Assembly: GCF_050908995.1 (NCBI RefSeq)
Contig: NC_135119.1
Location: 15,624,001-15,688,000 of the forward strand
Reading direction: 5' to 3'
Source of the DNA: Andrena cerasifolii
Taxonomy: Eukaryota; Arthropoda; Insecta; Hymenoptera; Andrenidae
DNA: 64,000 nt
Part shown: positions 46,801 through 58,372 of the stretch, piece by piece
How positions within the stretch are numbered: the stretch's first letter is position 1
Layout of the letters: each line of letters begins with the position of its first letter
Notes under the pieces: model-generated
Seen by the model: only the letters and a program-made list of their open reading frames with translations
Told to the model about the DNA's origin: nothing
Databases searched by the model: none
Position numbers and translations under genes: made by a program

Positions 46801-49800
46801 AAGTAAATAGGTGTCCGAGCGTTTCTGCCAATGAGCCTTAATAACAGAGATATTTACATGGAAATTATTAAAAATTTAATAGTGGCCGTGGGGTTTTAAT
46901 GGGTAAAAGTCCCACACTGTCTTGGCGCCCCCGGGGGATTGCCCTCTGAAGGAGTCGGGGTACCTTTGAATATTTCCCCAAGTTAAAATAAAAATTATAA
47001 AAAAATAATTTATAAAAAAAATTTATAAAGTTTTTTTTTAACGTGGAGACATCTTCAAACGGCACCCTGACGCCTCCAGAAGGGAATCTCCCGCAGGCGC
47101 CAGGGTAGTGTGAGATTTGTACCCACTAAAACCCTAAATTTTTAATAATTTCCATGTAAATATATCTATTATTAAAGCCTATTGGCTGAAACGCTCGGAC
47201 ACCTATTTAATTATTTTCGACATAGGTCCATCGTGCTAAGGCTCATAAAAATCGGCGTCTACCACATGGTGTCCTCCCCTTGTAATAGTTCAAATTGCTA
47301 GCGAAATTGCGTAACCATTGACAGTTACAGGAACGAATCAAACGCGTAAATATACCTTTCAGGACCACCGATAATGTAAATATTATTAATAAGTTTGAAA
47401 CGAACGATGACTAATGACCTTGCCTTCGCGCTCGAATCGTTGGAGATAAACGCGCTTGGCAATAAATAGTACCTATCATATGTATAACGATGATAACAAA
47501 AGTGGCGTGGCATGACGGGTATGACGGGTGTGTCACGTACATCCACGTATCTGCTGGTGCTACTGCCAGCCGCGACTGATCGCGCGATGGATTCCTGAGA
47601 AATCCCATTTTTATATAAGCATGCGTTACGTAACTTTATCCTCACCGTCGCCGTCGCGACGCGTCGTCTGGACTATGGTCATTCCCCCAGAGGTTTAATT
47701 CTAATTTCGTATTCACAGCAGACTCTGGAACGATCTAACGTTTCCAGCATGAAATTTATTATATTTGCCAAGTTTAATAATACTTACAATCGACAGGAGC
47801 GTTTCTGTTCTTTCTCGCGAAGGATACGTTTACACGAACGACGAGTTCCCTTCAATTCCTTCACACTACAGCTGGGACTATTCGAATAATTGAATAGTTG
47901 AATATTTTATAAGTATTTGCATGCTACGAATAAACTTCGAATATTTGAGTATTCGAATAGTATTCGAATAGCATTCAAGTACTAAAATATTCGAATAGTA
48001 TTCGAATAGCATTCAAGTACTAAAATATTCGAATAGCATTCGAATACTGACATATTCGAATACTGAAATATTCAAATACTGAAATATTCGAATAGCATTC
48101 GAATACTGAAATATTCGAATACTGAAATATTCGAATACTGAAATATTCGAATACTGAAATATTCGAATACTGACATATTCGAATACTGAAATATTCGAAT
48201 AGCATTCGAATACTGAAATATTCGAATACTGAAATATTCGAATACTGAAATATTCGAATACTGAAATATTCGAATACTGAAATATTCGAATACTGAAATA
48301 TTCGAATACTGAAATATTCGAATACTGAAATATTCGAATACTGAAATATTCGAATACTGAAATATTCGAATACTGAAATATTCGAATACTGAAATATTCG
48401 AATACTGAAATATTCGAATACTGAAATATTCGAATACTGAAATATTCGAATACTGAAATATTCGAATACTGACATATTCGAATACTGAAATATTCGAATA
48501 GCATTCGAATACTGAAATATTCGAATACTGAAATATTCGAATACTGAAATATTCGAATACTGAAATATTCGAATAGTATTTGGATACTTGGATATTCGAA
48601 TAGTATTTGGATACTTGGATATTCGAATAGTATTTGGATACTTGGATATTCAAATTATATTCGCCAAATAACTGAGCAACTGAAGTATTCGAATATTCGG
48701 ATACAGAAAAATTCGACAAATAGTCCCCCCAGCCCTACTTCACGTGTCGTGCCGATTAAACGAATGCGCGCTCGCAATGTTTGTTTCAGAGGATGCAGGT
48801 TGCAGAGACACGGTGAATACAACGGGAGAATCGATGAGCGCAGTGCAAGCTCGACAAGAAGAAGCCAGGCGTAAAAGGCGCAGGAAGAAACGTTCTGGCT
48901 CGTCCTTGATGTCTTCTTGCTTCCAAGGTAAACAAATCTCAATCCATGGGATAATTTACGACAGTACGAACTACGAGAACAAAACCGAACGCGCATTGTC
49001 GCCGTAAATCGATCGATAGTTTTGTTGTGATTCTCGGCCCCACATTAAATTACCGTGTTTATGTTGCTGGAAACTCTGAAGAGATAGGTAACACCGTTCG
49101 ACGTTAAACGAATGCAATGTAATGCTGCAGACGATAAGCAACACATTTGTCGCTTTCTCTGTGCTCTCTTTCTCGTTGGTTGGTAGACGACCTGGAAGTT
49201 GCAAGGGGCACCTTCTCCACCGTGAATAATGCAATCGGCCTGAACGAAGCGTCGGAGCTTGTTGTATCTGAGCAATAACTAATTAGCGCCAAATATAGCC
49301 AGTAGGTGTAGTACTTGTGTAGTAGTAGATGATTTCACAGGGTTCGATACAACCAAGTATTGCTCGTTCATCGAGTTTCTGGCTATAGATTAGTACGCGT
49401 ACATATATAGAACTGGGATTATGCGCCATCTACATTTTTCACTTGCTACTGCAGACTCGCCGTGGTCGTAATCGTGATGCATTCTGTCGTTGACGCTTAG
49501 GTGTCTGACCTTGCACAAGTTCAGAACGTTTGAGAAACTCACGCGCGATGGTACGAGAATCGATCGCACGCGCAAACTCAACTTTTCCTTTCAGTACAAC
49601 GATCGACGACTTTGCAGGATGCCTGTGTGAATTGGAACTTTTAAGGATTCTGATCGACGAAGCGCTCTCATTTCGTCATCCGTCGATTACATTCTTGTGT
49701 CGGTCTAAATTAAATTAAAATAGAAATATGAGAGAACCGAGGACACTGCTAGAGGCGCACCCTCTCGCTGACGAATGCAGGGAGCAGGGTAGTGAGTTTT

Positions 49801-52800
49801 CCAAAAACATTAAGCGAGTTCACTGCCTCAGCCGGTTACATCACCGCACGGATCGATTCGTAAAGCAAGAGTTTCGCATTCGAGAAGCTTCCACGGGGCG
49901 CACTTGCGTATATATACATACATGTATTCTAGCGCGGGGTAACCTAGGCACGAGAGCGCGCCCGTATACACTAAAATCTGGGGCACGGGTGACGCGTCGT
50001 ATACTTACACTCACGTGCGCGGATGTGTGTGTTGTCCCTAAGATTCTCGTTCGTCGCGACGTTCGAAAACTCTTTGTGTGTCGCGGTAAGAAATGCCATT
50101 TTCTTATTATAGAGACACAGAAGTTTTCGTATCGTCTGTTTTCTCGTGGCGCAGCTTGTCAACAGTACCTGCACGAAATTCGGGGAGAACAGACGCTCGA
50201 CCATATGAAAATCCTCTCGTGTAACTCGATCTAAATCGAGTGTATGTAGGTAATGCTCGCTGCCAAGTGACCTAAGGACGAAAGATTTTCGTTTCGTGTT
50301 TACTTACGCCTCCGAGCGTAATCAGCGAAACTCGACACGCGCCTCTCGACTTCCTTCGAGTCCAATAGAACACTCGCAGCTTATTTCTCATATTCTCCGT
50401 CGTATTGGCATTTCGAGGATAGATACATATAACAGCTTGAGTGTAACGATTGCAAATTAACCTGCAACTTGCTGGAAACTTGACCATGGAACAATGGACC
50501 GAGTCATTGTGTATACTAATACCTGAAAATGACCGTCGTTGAAGAGCAAATTGGCGCAAAGGCACACATGAATGACATAAATATATTATACACAGCGAAC
50601 GTAAATGGCGCTCCGTTCGTCATGCATATATATTACGAGGCGGCTGTTAAAAACAACAAACGCGAATTTAACGTATCGAGTGTGACGACTCACGATTATC
50701 GCACCCTGCAAATCGGACTGTGCGATCATCGCGCTGATTATCGATCATTAGTCATTGACGACAGGGGGCGTGCAGGGATCTTTGAATTCTAATTCTCGAT
50801 GATACATTGTGTTCGAGTTAATTGTTGTAATCGGTTATGCTGTTGGCGATTTAGAGAGCGTAGGAACCGCGTAAAAGTGGGAGCACATATTATCCAGCTT
50901 CGGGTTGCTAGGTATTCCGCGGTGTTGCCAAGCTGAAATCGTATCTTTGGCGAAGACAAAGTGTCAGGGCGGTGGTGGGAGAGTTAAAAGGGGGGGAGTA
51001 AACGAGGGGTTAGGAAGCAGAAGGGGCGGTGAAAAGAGAATTGATAGTAGCGTCGCAATAGTTGCAACGTTGGACGAGGGAACGAACGAACGAAACCATT
51101 GGATAGAGTGGAACAGAATGAAACGAAACGGAACGGAACGGAAGTTGTCGCGTTCTGATGTGGTGGGGGTAGAGCAAGAGGGAACGAGAAGTTAAAGACC
51201 TAGTAAAGCGAGCTAGATAGGGTGGTGGCGGTCGAGGAAGAGGAGGGAGCAACGAGGGAGAGAGAGAGAGAGAGCGAGAGCGCCAACGTTTTGTGCGCAG
51301 TAGTTTGAGAATGCTTTCGACGCGTTACCCCTTTGACCTTCACATTGATCGCGGTGGACGCAGAACGCGCTGAGTGATGTAAATTTCACCTAGCGTAATA
51401 GATATTTGTTTTAAGACACGATGGTCTGTAATGTCGGTGCGGAGATATCGCCTAGTACGGATAATAGAAAAAATACATACATATTAGCGCGTGACCTGCG
51501 ACGATACGACACGATGCCTTTGGGTTTAAAGTCCTTTTCGCGTTCGTTTACTACAGTATTCACAAATGATTAGTTGGTAGGTGTTTAAATTGAGACGAAT
51601 AAAAATGTATGGATATTATTCCGAAAGGGTCTGTTGGCCGATCGAGATGAGGTTTGGTGGGGAGGGGGTGTGGACGCTAAATCTATAATTGTAGCTTCGG
51701 GTATTTATTAGTTCCCGAAATATTAATAAAAAATTATTTTAATTTTTTTTTTAAAAATTTTTTTTTTGACGTTGGTGCAGGCCCCCCATCCGGGGGCCCT
51801 CCTGCCATTTTTTATTTCTCAAATTCTGTAACCACAGTCTTATTTTTAGCATCGCCAAACTCACATCGGTTCGCTACCATGCTTTACGCGCCCCCGCACT
51901 AATCTAGCCCCAACCAATACTAATACACGGGACAAGTTGGAAAGTGGAATGCATTGTGTCGGTGTAAGTCAATAGAAATATTGTTAAGAGGGGGACCGTG
52001 GTAAAGTGATTAAAAGAAATCTGTAAGGGGCACCCTTTTATGCACAATTACCCCTGTATCTTTTGAACGCATTAATTGCCGAAGCTAAAATTTGATATTT
52101 AGGATCCTTCCACAGCCCTCGTAATCCCCACCAAGTTTCACCTCGATCGGTCACCGGTCCCTTTCGGAAGTACAGCCAAATGTATTGCCAGTTGACCTGA
52201 CGGACGTTGCCTGTTGCTTGCGATGCGTCGGAAGAAATAAAAATCGTCCTCGTTTGTTTCAGAATTGTACAGATTGACTGGCGAAGTTCTTGGAGAGGGT
52301 GCTTACGCCTCGGTTCAGACTTGTAGGTCGCTTTACACGGACCTGGAGTACGCCGTTAAAATAATCGACAAGATTCCTGGTCACGCGCGCGCCCGAGTAT
52401 TCAAGGAAGTCGAGACGTTCCACCATTGTCAGGGACACCCAAATATCATTCAGTTGATTGAGTTCTTCGAGGACGAAGAGAAATTTTATCTCGTATTCGA
52501 GAAGGTTAACGGTGGCCAGCTGCTCAGCCGAATTCAAGAACGGATCCACTTCAGCGAGCGCGAGGCGAGTCAGATAGTCAGGGAGATCGCGAGCGCATTA
52601 AATTTTCTTCACAAGAAAGGTACAGTGTCTTTTATCCGGAATGCCAATTAACGAGCAGCTGGCGATAGTAGTTGGTTTTAGTAGTTACGGTTAAAGTTAA
52701 CACGCCTGCGTTTTATCCGTGCCACCAGGAATCGCCCACAGGGACCTGAAACCCGAGAACATCTTGTGCGTGTATCCAGACAAGTTGATTCCGATCAAAG

Positions 52801-53855
52801 TGTGCGACTTCGATCTTGGTTCGGGCATCAAGTTCAACAACTCACTGTCCAGCCCCGTAGCAACGCCGCAGCTTCTTACGCCAGTGGGGAGCGCCGATTT
52901 CATGGCTCCAGAAGTAGTGGAGGCTTTCATCGGCGAAGCCAATTATTACGACAAACGTTGCGATCTATGGAGCCTGGGCGTGATCATGTACATTCTTCTA
53001 TGCGGATATCCACCTTTCTACGGGAATTGCGGCACCGACTGCGGCTGGGAGAGAGGCGAAAACTGTCAGGCTTGCCAGGAGCTTTTGTTCACCAGTATTC
53101 AAGAGGGCAGGTACGAGTTCCCAGACAACGAATGGAGGTGCATTTCGGAGGATGCAAAAGACTTGATCAGAGGCCTGCTGGTCAAGGAAGCCCACCGAAG
53201 GCTCAGCGCCGAGGGTATCCTGAAACATCAGTGGATCAATCCAGGGCCGAGTTCGGTGGAAAACGCCGACAAAGCTCTCACCACTCCACATATTATCAGG
53301 TTCGGTTTCGGCTCGGCTCGGCCATTCTTTCAGTCTCAGGATTGCCGAGATGGTTGCTAAATTTCCTCTTCCTCTTCCCATTTTAGGAAGAACAATTCCG
53401 CGAGGGAACTCTCGGCGTTTGCCGAATCCGCAATGGCTGTGAATCGCGTAGTACTTCAACACTTTTCTGTCAATCTGGACGAGTTGGCAGACAACAGAGA
53501 GGCGAGATTATCGACTTCGTCCACCGACGAGGACAATCATCCGTACGGGCACATGTCCGATTCGAGCAGCGAGCTGTCCGAGCATAGTAAGCTTTGCGCC
53601 ACTCATTCCTCCAGCGAGTTCGACACGAGTTCCAACTCTCGTCCGAAGTCATGCTCGGTTCGCTCGAGCATCGATCTCTCCGACTCAAAGACCATCGGGA
53701 AGGATCGTCTGCTCGGAAAGGACTCGTCGCTGCATCAGCTGTTCGGCCTGTCACCGCCTAGCGAGAGCCGGCTGATGCAGCGTCGTTTAAAGGCGCGTTC
53801 GGATCTGCTCGAACGTCAAACCAACAAAGCAGTCATTGCGTCCCCGAGTGGCTGA
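43825..53855 (+). CDS. Lk6: MAP kinase-interacting kinase (MNK/Lk6), five coding exons
   Basis: Exons: 43825-43879, 48790-48927, 52263-52619, 52729-53299 and 53387-53855. Phases 1,1,1,2 close exactly, giving 529 aa. MNKs are Ser/Thr kinases activated by ERK/p38 that phosphorylate eIF4E on eIF4G. The basic cluster RRKRRRKKR (45-53) fits the N-terminal NLS/eIF4G-binding region. Kinase motifs: Gly loop LGEGAYASV (74-82), Lys97, HRDLKPEN (187-194), and DFD at 210-212 in place of DFG, the MNK signature. Activation-loop Thr229 and Thr234 precede GSADFMAPEV. The MNK-specific Cys group (C284, C288, C296, C299) would bind zinc. The C-terminal SRLMQRRLKAR (501-511) matches the MAPK docking motif. The start is chosen because exon 1 joins exon 2 in phase and has a strong GTAAGA donor. 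Introns 1 and 2 (4.9 and 3.3 kb) are rich in transposon-derived repeats. Confidence 0.95.
43880..46727. other. MNK intron 1, 5' part
   Basis: A run of about 12 G lies near 44979. No further exon or repeat family is recognised. A 124-codon frame at 45311-45685 (+) has no support. Confidence 0.5.
46728..47285. mobile_element. CAAGG foldback element in MNK intron 1, TAA duplication
   Basis: The inverted repeat 46731-47282 begins CAAGGGGAGGACACCATGTG and ends CACATGGTGTCCTCCCCTTG. The arms extend about 150 bp (for example taaataggtgtccgagcgttt with aaacgctcggacacctattta). It is flanked by TAA on both sides (46728-46730 and 47283-47285). The centre has a GC-rich cgcccccgggggatt segment and an A/T-rich core. 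There is no coding capacity. A 3-bp TAA duplication is typical of PIF/Harbinger-like insertion. Confidence 0.85.
47859..48745. mobile_element. hAT-like MITE with 16-bp TTCGAATACTGAAATA satellite (copy 2)
   Basis: The element 47867-48737 is opposite in orientation to the one at 33946. Its left end is TACAGCTGGGACTATTCGAA and its right end is GACAAATAGTCCCCCCAGCC plus CTA. Flanks CTTCACAC (47859-47866) and CTTCACGT (48738-48745) match at 6 of 8. The core is about 30 near-identical 16-bp units (actgaaatattcgaat). Because 16 is not a multiple of 3 and the unit lacks stops on the minus strand, all three minus frames stay open (48013-48504, 48020-48475, 48072-48719). These are not genes. It ends about 45 bp before MNK exon 2. 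Confidence 0.85.
48790..48927 (+). CDS. Lk6: MNK coding exon 2 (basic N-terminal region)
   Basis: Acceptor tttgtttcag, donor G|GTAAAC. It encodes residues 19-64, including RRKRRRKKRSGSS, the likely NLS/eIF4G-binding cluster. Confidence 0.9.
48928..51620. other. MNK intron 2, 5' part
   Basis: This holds a GA microsatellite at about 51257-51283 and nothing else I can name. Frames of 168 codons (49728-50234 +) and 87 codons (50529-50792 +) look like chance. Confidence 0.45.
51621..52167. mobile_element. Inverted-repeat element in MNK intron 2
   Basis: The left ccgaaagggtctgttggccg continues atcgagatgaggtttggtgg. It pairs with the right ccaccaagtttcacctcgat, which continues cggtcaccggtccctttcgg. 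Further inward, tagcttcgg pairs with ccgaagcta. A strong hairpin GGCCCCCcATCCgGGGGCC lies at about 51780-51799, next to an A/T-rich core like that of the element at 46731. The right end is only about 95 bp upstream of MNK exon 3. Confidence 0.65.
52263..52619 (+). CDS. Lk6: MNK coding exon 3 (kinase N-lobe)
   Basis: Acceptor cgtttgtttcag, donor G|GTACAG. It encodes residues 65-183: the glycine-rich loop, catalytic Lys97, helix C (FKEVETFHHCQGHPNI) and the hinge. Confidence 0.95.
52729..53299 (+). CDS. Lk6: MNK coding exon 4 (kinase C-lobe)
   Basis: Acceptor gtgccaccag, donor AG|GTTCGG. It encodes HRD, DFD, the activation loop, APE, the Cys-rich zinc insert and the end of the kinase domain. 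Reading through the donor stops at 53360; splicing to 53387 restores the family sequence TPHIIRKNNSARELSAFAES. Confidence 0.95.
53387..53855 (+). CDS. Lk6: MNK coding exon 5 (C-terminal tail, stop)
   Basis: It encodes the segment corresponding to the vertebrate FAAEAIALNRQL helix (here FAESAMAVNRVVLQ), a Ser-rich linker, and the MAPK docking motif RLMQRRLKAR near the end. Confidence 0.93.
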
Positions 53856-56800
53856 AGCTGGCCTCCTCGTATATCTTTCCTCGCGTCAAATCTCCTTTCT
53901 TGGTGTTAGCCTATCATTCGTATTTACACGTCTGCATATAGGGATACGAAATCGTAAAAACTGGCGTGTACAGCAATATTATCTATCGACGGGACGGCCT
54001 CAAAGAGGCAACGACGGTAAACGCGGGCGATTTCATAATTGGCCGATTACGTTGCAAACAACCAGCAAGTTTAACGGTCACGTCGCGACAATCACGATTA
54101 CACAGTGCACACTACTAGTTAGTAACCGTTAAGCAGCAACGCGTATACTTCTATCGTACTCTTATAGTACCTACTCACTCGTATTCATGGAGCATCGCGT
54201 GTGCCTCGTGCCGCGTATTCTTTCCCAAAACAATTCCTCCACCGATGTTCGTTTGTTCCTTTCGTCAAGTTTACTACAATCTGGCCAGTCCTTCGTTTAC
54301 CCATGGTCGCTTTTACCGTGCAGTCTTTGAATCACATTAACGAGCGTTTCGGCAAATGCATGGAAATACGCGCGTTGAAGTTGAAATCGACAGTTGTCTT
54401 TAGTTTCGGGCGGTGACAGCCTTTAACGCGAACTTCGCCGTGAAGATTTAAAAATAAGTAGATTAACGTAAAGACGGCGCGAGTAACGATAGATAATCTT
54501 TCTGTACTTCTACTATCATAGTGCGTAGCAAGTATGTATATGCTCGTCCGTATCGATTTGCCGAGACGGGTGTACGGACGGATGCGAAAGGAAGAGAAGC
54601 AACTCGTTTTCGAAATTTCGTTTACGACTTTAGGAAGGATTAACGTACTCGTCGCAACCATCAGCACTTTATTTCCGAGCAAACGGTATCTTCCGGTTTC
54701 ATTTAGAGTGTGCCGTGGCCCACGGATAGTACGAACGGCAAAACGTCCACGTGTTTCTCTTCTTTTTCCCCGACCGCATGTCGCCGAGGTGTGGTGATGG
54801 CGGCGCGGCGCGTTCTCGAGTCACAAATAGCGAGTAGCGCCGATGAGTGAAGCGCGTTTTGGTGCATGTTACGCGGATAGTTTGCTCAGTAGGTATTTAA
54901 GGACGTAGTAGGGTGTAAGTTCGAAAGTGTCGCGATTAACATATATCCAAGAAAGGAACACGGGGTGAGGGGAGGACGGATGTGAACGTCAACAAGGAAG
55001 AAGCGACAATTACGGCCATTTCTTTTTTCTTTTTGTAAATGTCTCTTAAGTATCTTTGTAGAGAGTTAGCATGTAAGCAAGATAACAAAAAAAAATTAGT
55101 TTACAAAGAAAAAGAAGAAAAAAACAAAAAAAAAGTTTACAGAAAAAAAAATTGTACCTGCGTCGTAAGTGAATATAAGTGTAAAAAGCGAAAGAGAGAG
55201 AGAGAGAGGAAGAAGTTACATAGAGATCGAGGTATGAATGAAAGGCAAGAAGCGCGTTAGCGGGAAAACTTTCTCGACCAACCTAGAGTACACGGAATTA
55301 TCTATTAATTACTGTTACGTATTTTTGTAGAGTTTTATCGATGAAACGACGCTTTTTATCATCTGCCCGCCCACAGTCGCAACACCGTTATGCGATCGGT
55401 TTATCCATTCATTTCTGTTCGTGCAGTAACCTTGCTCTTCGTAAATATCCTATAATAGTATGGCCGTTTCAACGGTTATAGTACGATCGCTTTCGCAACA
55501 CTTGGCTCCGTCTTCTATTCTGTTGGTATTCTTAGAAATTTTAACGAAATAGAAGGTAACGAGCTTGAAAGCTGCGCCGAATCCTTCGCTCGAAGGACGG
55601 CTCTTTGTTCGCGCCTGTTTCGCGAATTTCGCGTCGTCTGCGACTGACGTGAATGGCAGACTGGCGCGGACAAAGGCCAGAGATGTGAATGGAGTCGCAC
55701 GCCCGAGCGAAAATAGGATCGCTCCTGTTTTCTCGGCAGGCGTTACTTTCAGTTTCTTATATTTCGTTCGCGTTCGAACTGTGCGGTGCGGCGGGAAAGG
55801 TTTTTTACTCAGGGCAGTTACACAACAGACTGCGTAAATTTCTTACGAATTGCAAGCTATCGCATTTAAAGAAAGTCGAGGAGAAAGAGCTGATAGGTAT
55901 AATGTCTATTCGACGGTCGGAGTCCGTTCAGGGTTAAGGTCACACGTCTTTACTCGTTCTTCCTTCCTACAGCGTAACCCTGAAGAAAAGTTTCGTTTAA
56001 CGATTTGTGCGATAGGCTGCATACCTAATGACTAATACATCCGCGTGGGTAGTGGCACAAGTTTCCTCACAGTCGTTTCTTCAAGTCTTTTGTCATGCTT
56101 TCTTTCTTTTTTTTTCTCCCTCCTTTTTTTTTTGTACTTGACTGGATATAATCTGGCAGAGGCGAGACAGCGTAATCGGCCTTTCGGCAGACTGGCGACT
56201 ATCCCATCAATTCGTTCCGAGCATTCACAGTTTTCCGGGGGATTGTTGTAACTGATACGAGGAAAGGAGCGGGGAAACACGAGGCAGTTTCCCGGAAAAT
56301 TTGAATGCTCTAAAACGAAAAGAGCGCTGCGATTTACCGTGCCGACGAAAAAGCCTGCGAGCTTACGACGTAGAGACGAAAAAAGCATTATACTACATAC
56401 ACGCGTGGACCTTTCATTATGGAAGGCATTGGAGCGCGCGATTACCGCGATTGCTGGTCTCTTTCGTAGGACCAAAGATACGATGATTACGACTATGATT
56501 ACGAGGACGACCGATGACCGACGACGACTACGACGATGACGACAACATTTAAGTGTCCTTTCCGTCGCTGTATCTTTAGACGTTTTCTCCGTTAGAACGT
56601 TGCACTTTATCAAAATTTCTCTTACTCCTTTTTTTTGTTCTCCGCCTGCTATTTTATCTGTTAGATTTCCAACAACACGTCCTAGGTAGTTGTTTTGCAT
56701 TACGCTGCAAAATGTGGCGCGATAGTTTCATAAGGAAACTTCGAATGCACTCTCGATCGATATACATACACGCGTAACATGCTCCGCGAATGAAATTTCA

Positions 56801-58372
56801 CGGAGTCCGAGCGTCACTTTCGAATGGCAGCGTCTCGTTGAGCCGTAATCGATATCGATCAAGGGTGTACTGCACGACGAATAATGCGTCGGTGCGACTC
56901 GAGTGCAGATAAGTGCTTTCTCGGGAGAATATTTCGAGCGTAAACAGAGAAGATTGGTAAAGCAAAGAGCAAGCACTAAGAGAAGGATTAGAGAATACGT
57001 GAAGGAACAATCTACGGCCATAATATAGATGTATAGTGTGGCGCGCGTGTGTGTGATGTGTGCGTGTACGCGTGCGAGAGAAAGGGGGGGAGAGATATAT
57101 GGGGTGCGCGAGTAACGCGCGGCGTGTGCTCGACCGAGGAAAACAATACTAGCGTTTAAGCGGAAAGATTGAAGAAAAAAAGTAAATACCTACGTATAGG
57201 TTTGTAAGAATTTTCGTGCTATGGTACCGCTACGCTACACCGACAAAACTTCCTACATCATCTACGAATCATTTCATCTCTTTGCTTCACTATGTACACG
57301 CGAATGCAAATAATTTATTTTCATTTGTTCTCCGTCAAAGATCGTAAAGGGTGTGCGAGAAAAATGGTACGCGCGTGATCCACTGGCGTCGAAGAGCTCT
57401 AATGCTAATGGATTACACATCCATCGGCGAACCATCTCTCTAAACTGCACTCGGTGTGTCGAAAGGGTGTATCAGTGGTACGCGGATAATACACCGTGCA
57501 AACTTGCGCCGTTGAATCGTAGTCTCGTTCCGCGTAGAGCGTGCGTTATTATTGCGTTTCCGTCCTGGAATCCGAAGGAAACGATAACGATTCTTTCGCG
57601 ACGAAAAAGAAAGCTGAGCGGAAAACAATCGAGAACGTGTTGCGCACCCCGGAAAGCAGCATTTTCGTTACGTTTTTTTTTTTTTTTTATATATAAAAAC
57701 TAAAAAGATCTATGAGAGTAACAAAGAGAAAGATATCTTTGAAAACGAGTACAAAAAGAAACGTCACGAACATCTTTTAACCAAACGCTATGTTCTTTTC
57801 TCTTTGCTTTTTCACTCACTATTCGGGATCGGAGGCGTGCGAGTCAAGAATTTATATTATCTTACCTATGTATATCGTGAACGTTCACGACAAAGTCCAT
57901 CGTTACTTCATCGATTTTCGGATGATTTAACGGGGCGAGATCAGGTCGAGTTTCACCGATCGATTACGAACGAGAACGATGCCCATTCATTTTTTCCGTG
58001 AAAAACAGACGTAAATCTATAGAAGCATCCTCTTTCGTATAAAGAGCAAGCGAGCGAGAGACAAACTGGGAGAGAGAAGAGTGCGGTGCATTCGATGTTG
58101 CCGAGAGCGCTACCTACGGCGGGTAGCGTTAACGTAAACGTTAACGGTAACTTTGCTGCGCGTGGCTTTTCGATCGTACCAATAGAAACGGTCAATATCC
58201 AAGTATGTATGTATACGTGCCTCTCGCGAGGTGCCTCTGGTTTCCATTCGGAGTGTAAAAACGAAAGAGAAACATTTCGGATCAAGGATTCATCCGAGAG
58301 TCGTAAACGGCATCGTTTTTTTCGTGTAAAAGTCAGCGAGTCTTACGAAAACTTTGTAAGCTTCCTAATAAA
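53856..58372 (+). other. Probable long MNK 3' UTR
   Basis: No exon or recognisable gene is seen over about 4.5 kb. The first canonical AATAAA on this strand after the MNK stop is at 58367-58372, so the whole stretch may be 3' UTR. It contains an A-rich tract (about 55080-55150) with a short GAGA run, a GTGTGT tract near 57045 and several GTA/TAC-rich tracts. The longest frame (56032-56700 -, 222 codons) is partly driven by a cgacgacta-type repeat and I do not call it a gene. A separate non-coding transcript cannot be excluded. Confidence 0.4.

Noticed and set aside
48060..48560. TTCGAATA array as a heat-shock element cluster
   Set aside because: Heat-shock elements need GAA and TTC blocks separated by two bases; here the spacing is 0 or 3, so the match fails.
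48013..48719. Three overlapping minus-strand frames of 151-215 codons with period-16 repeats
   Set aside because: They are translations of the same 16-bp satellite in three frames; no frame is favoured and there is no splice or start support.
56032..56700. 222-codon minus-strand frame downstream of MNK
   Set aside because: It is driven partly by a cgacgacta repeat and a Lys/Arg-rich tract, shows no domain or splice signal, and lies in the likely MNK 3' UTR. It is the longest unexplained frame, so a conservation test would be fair.
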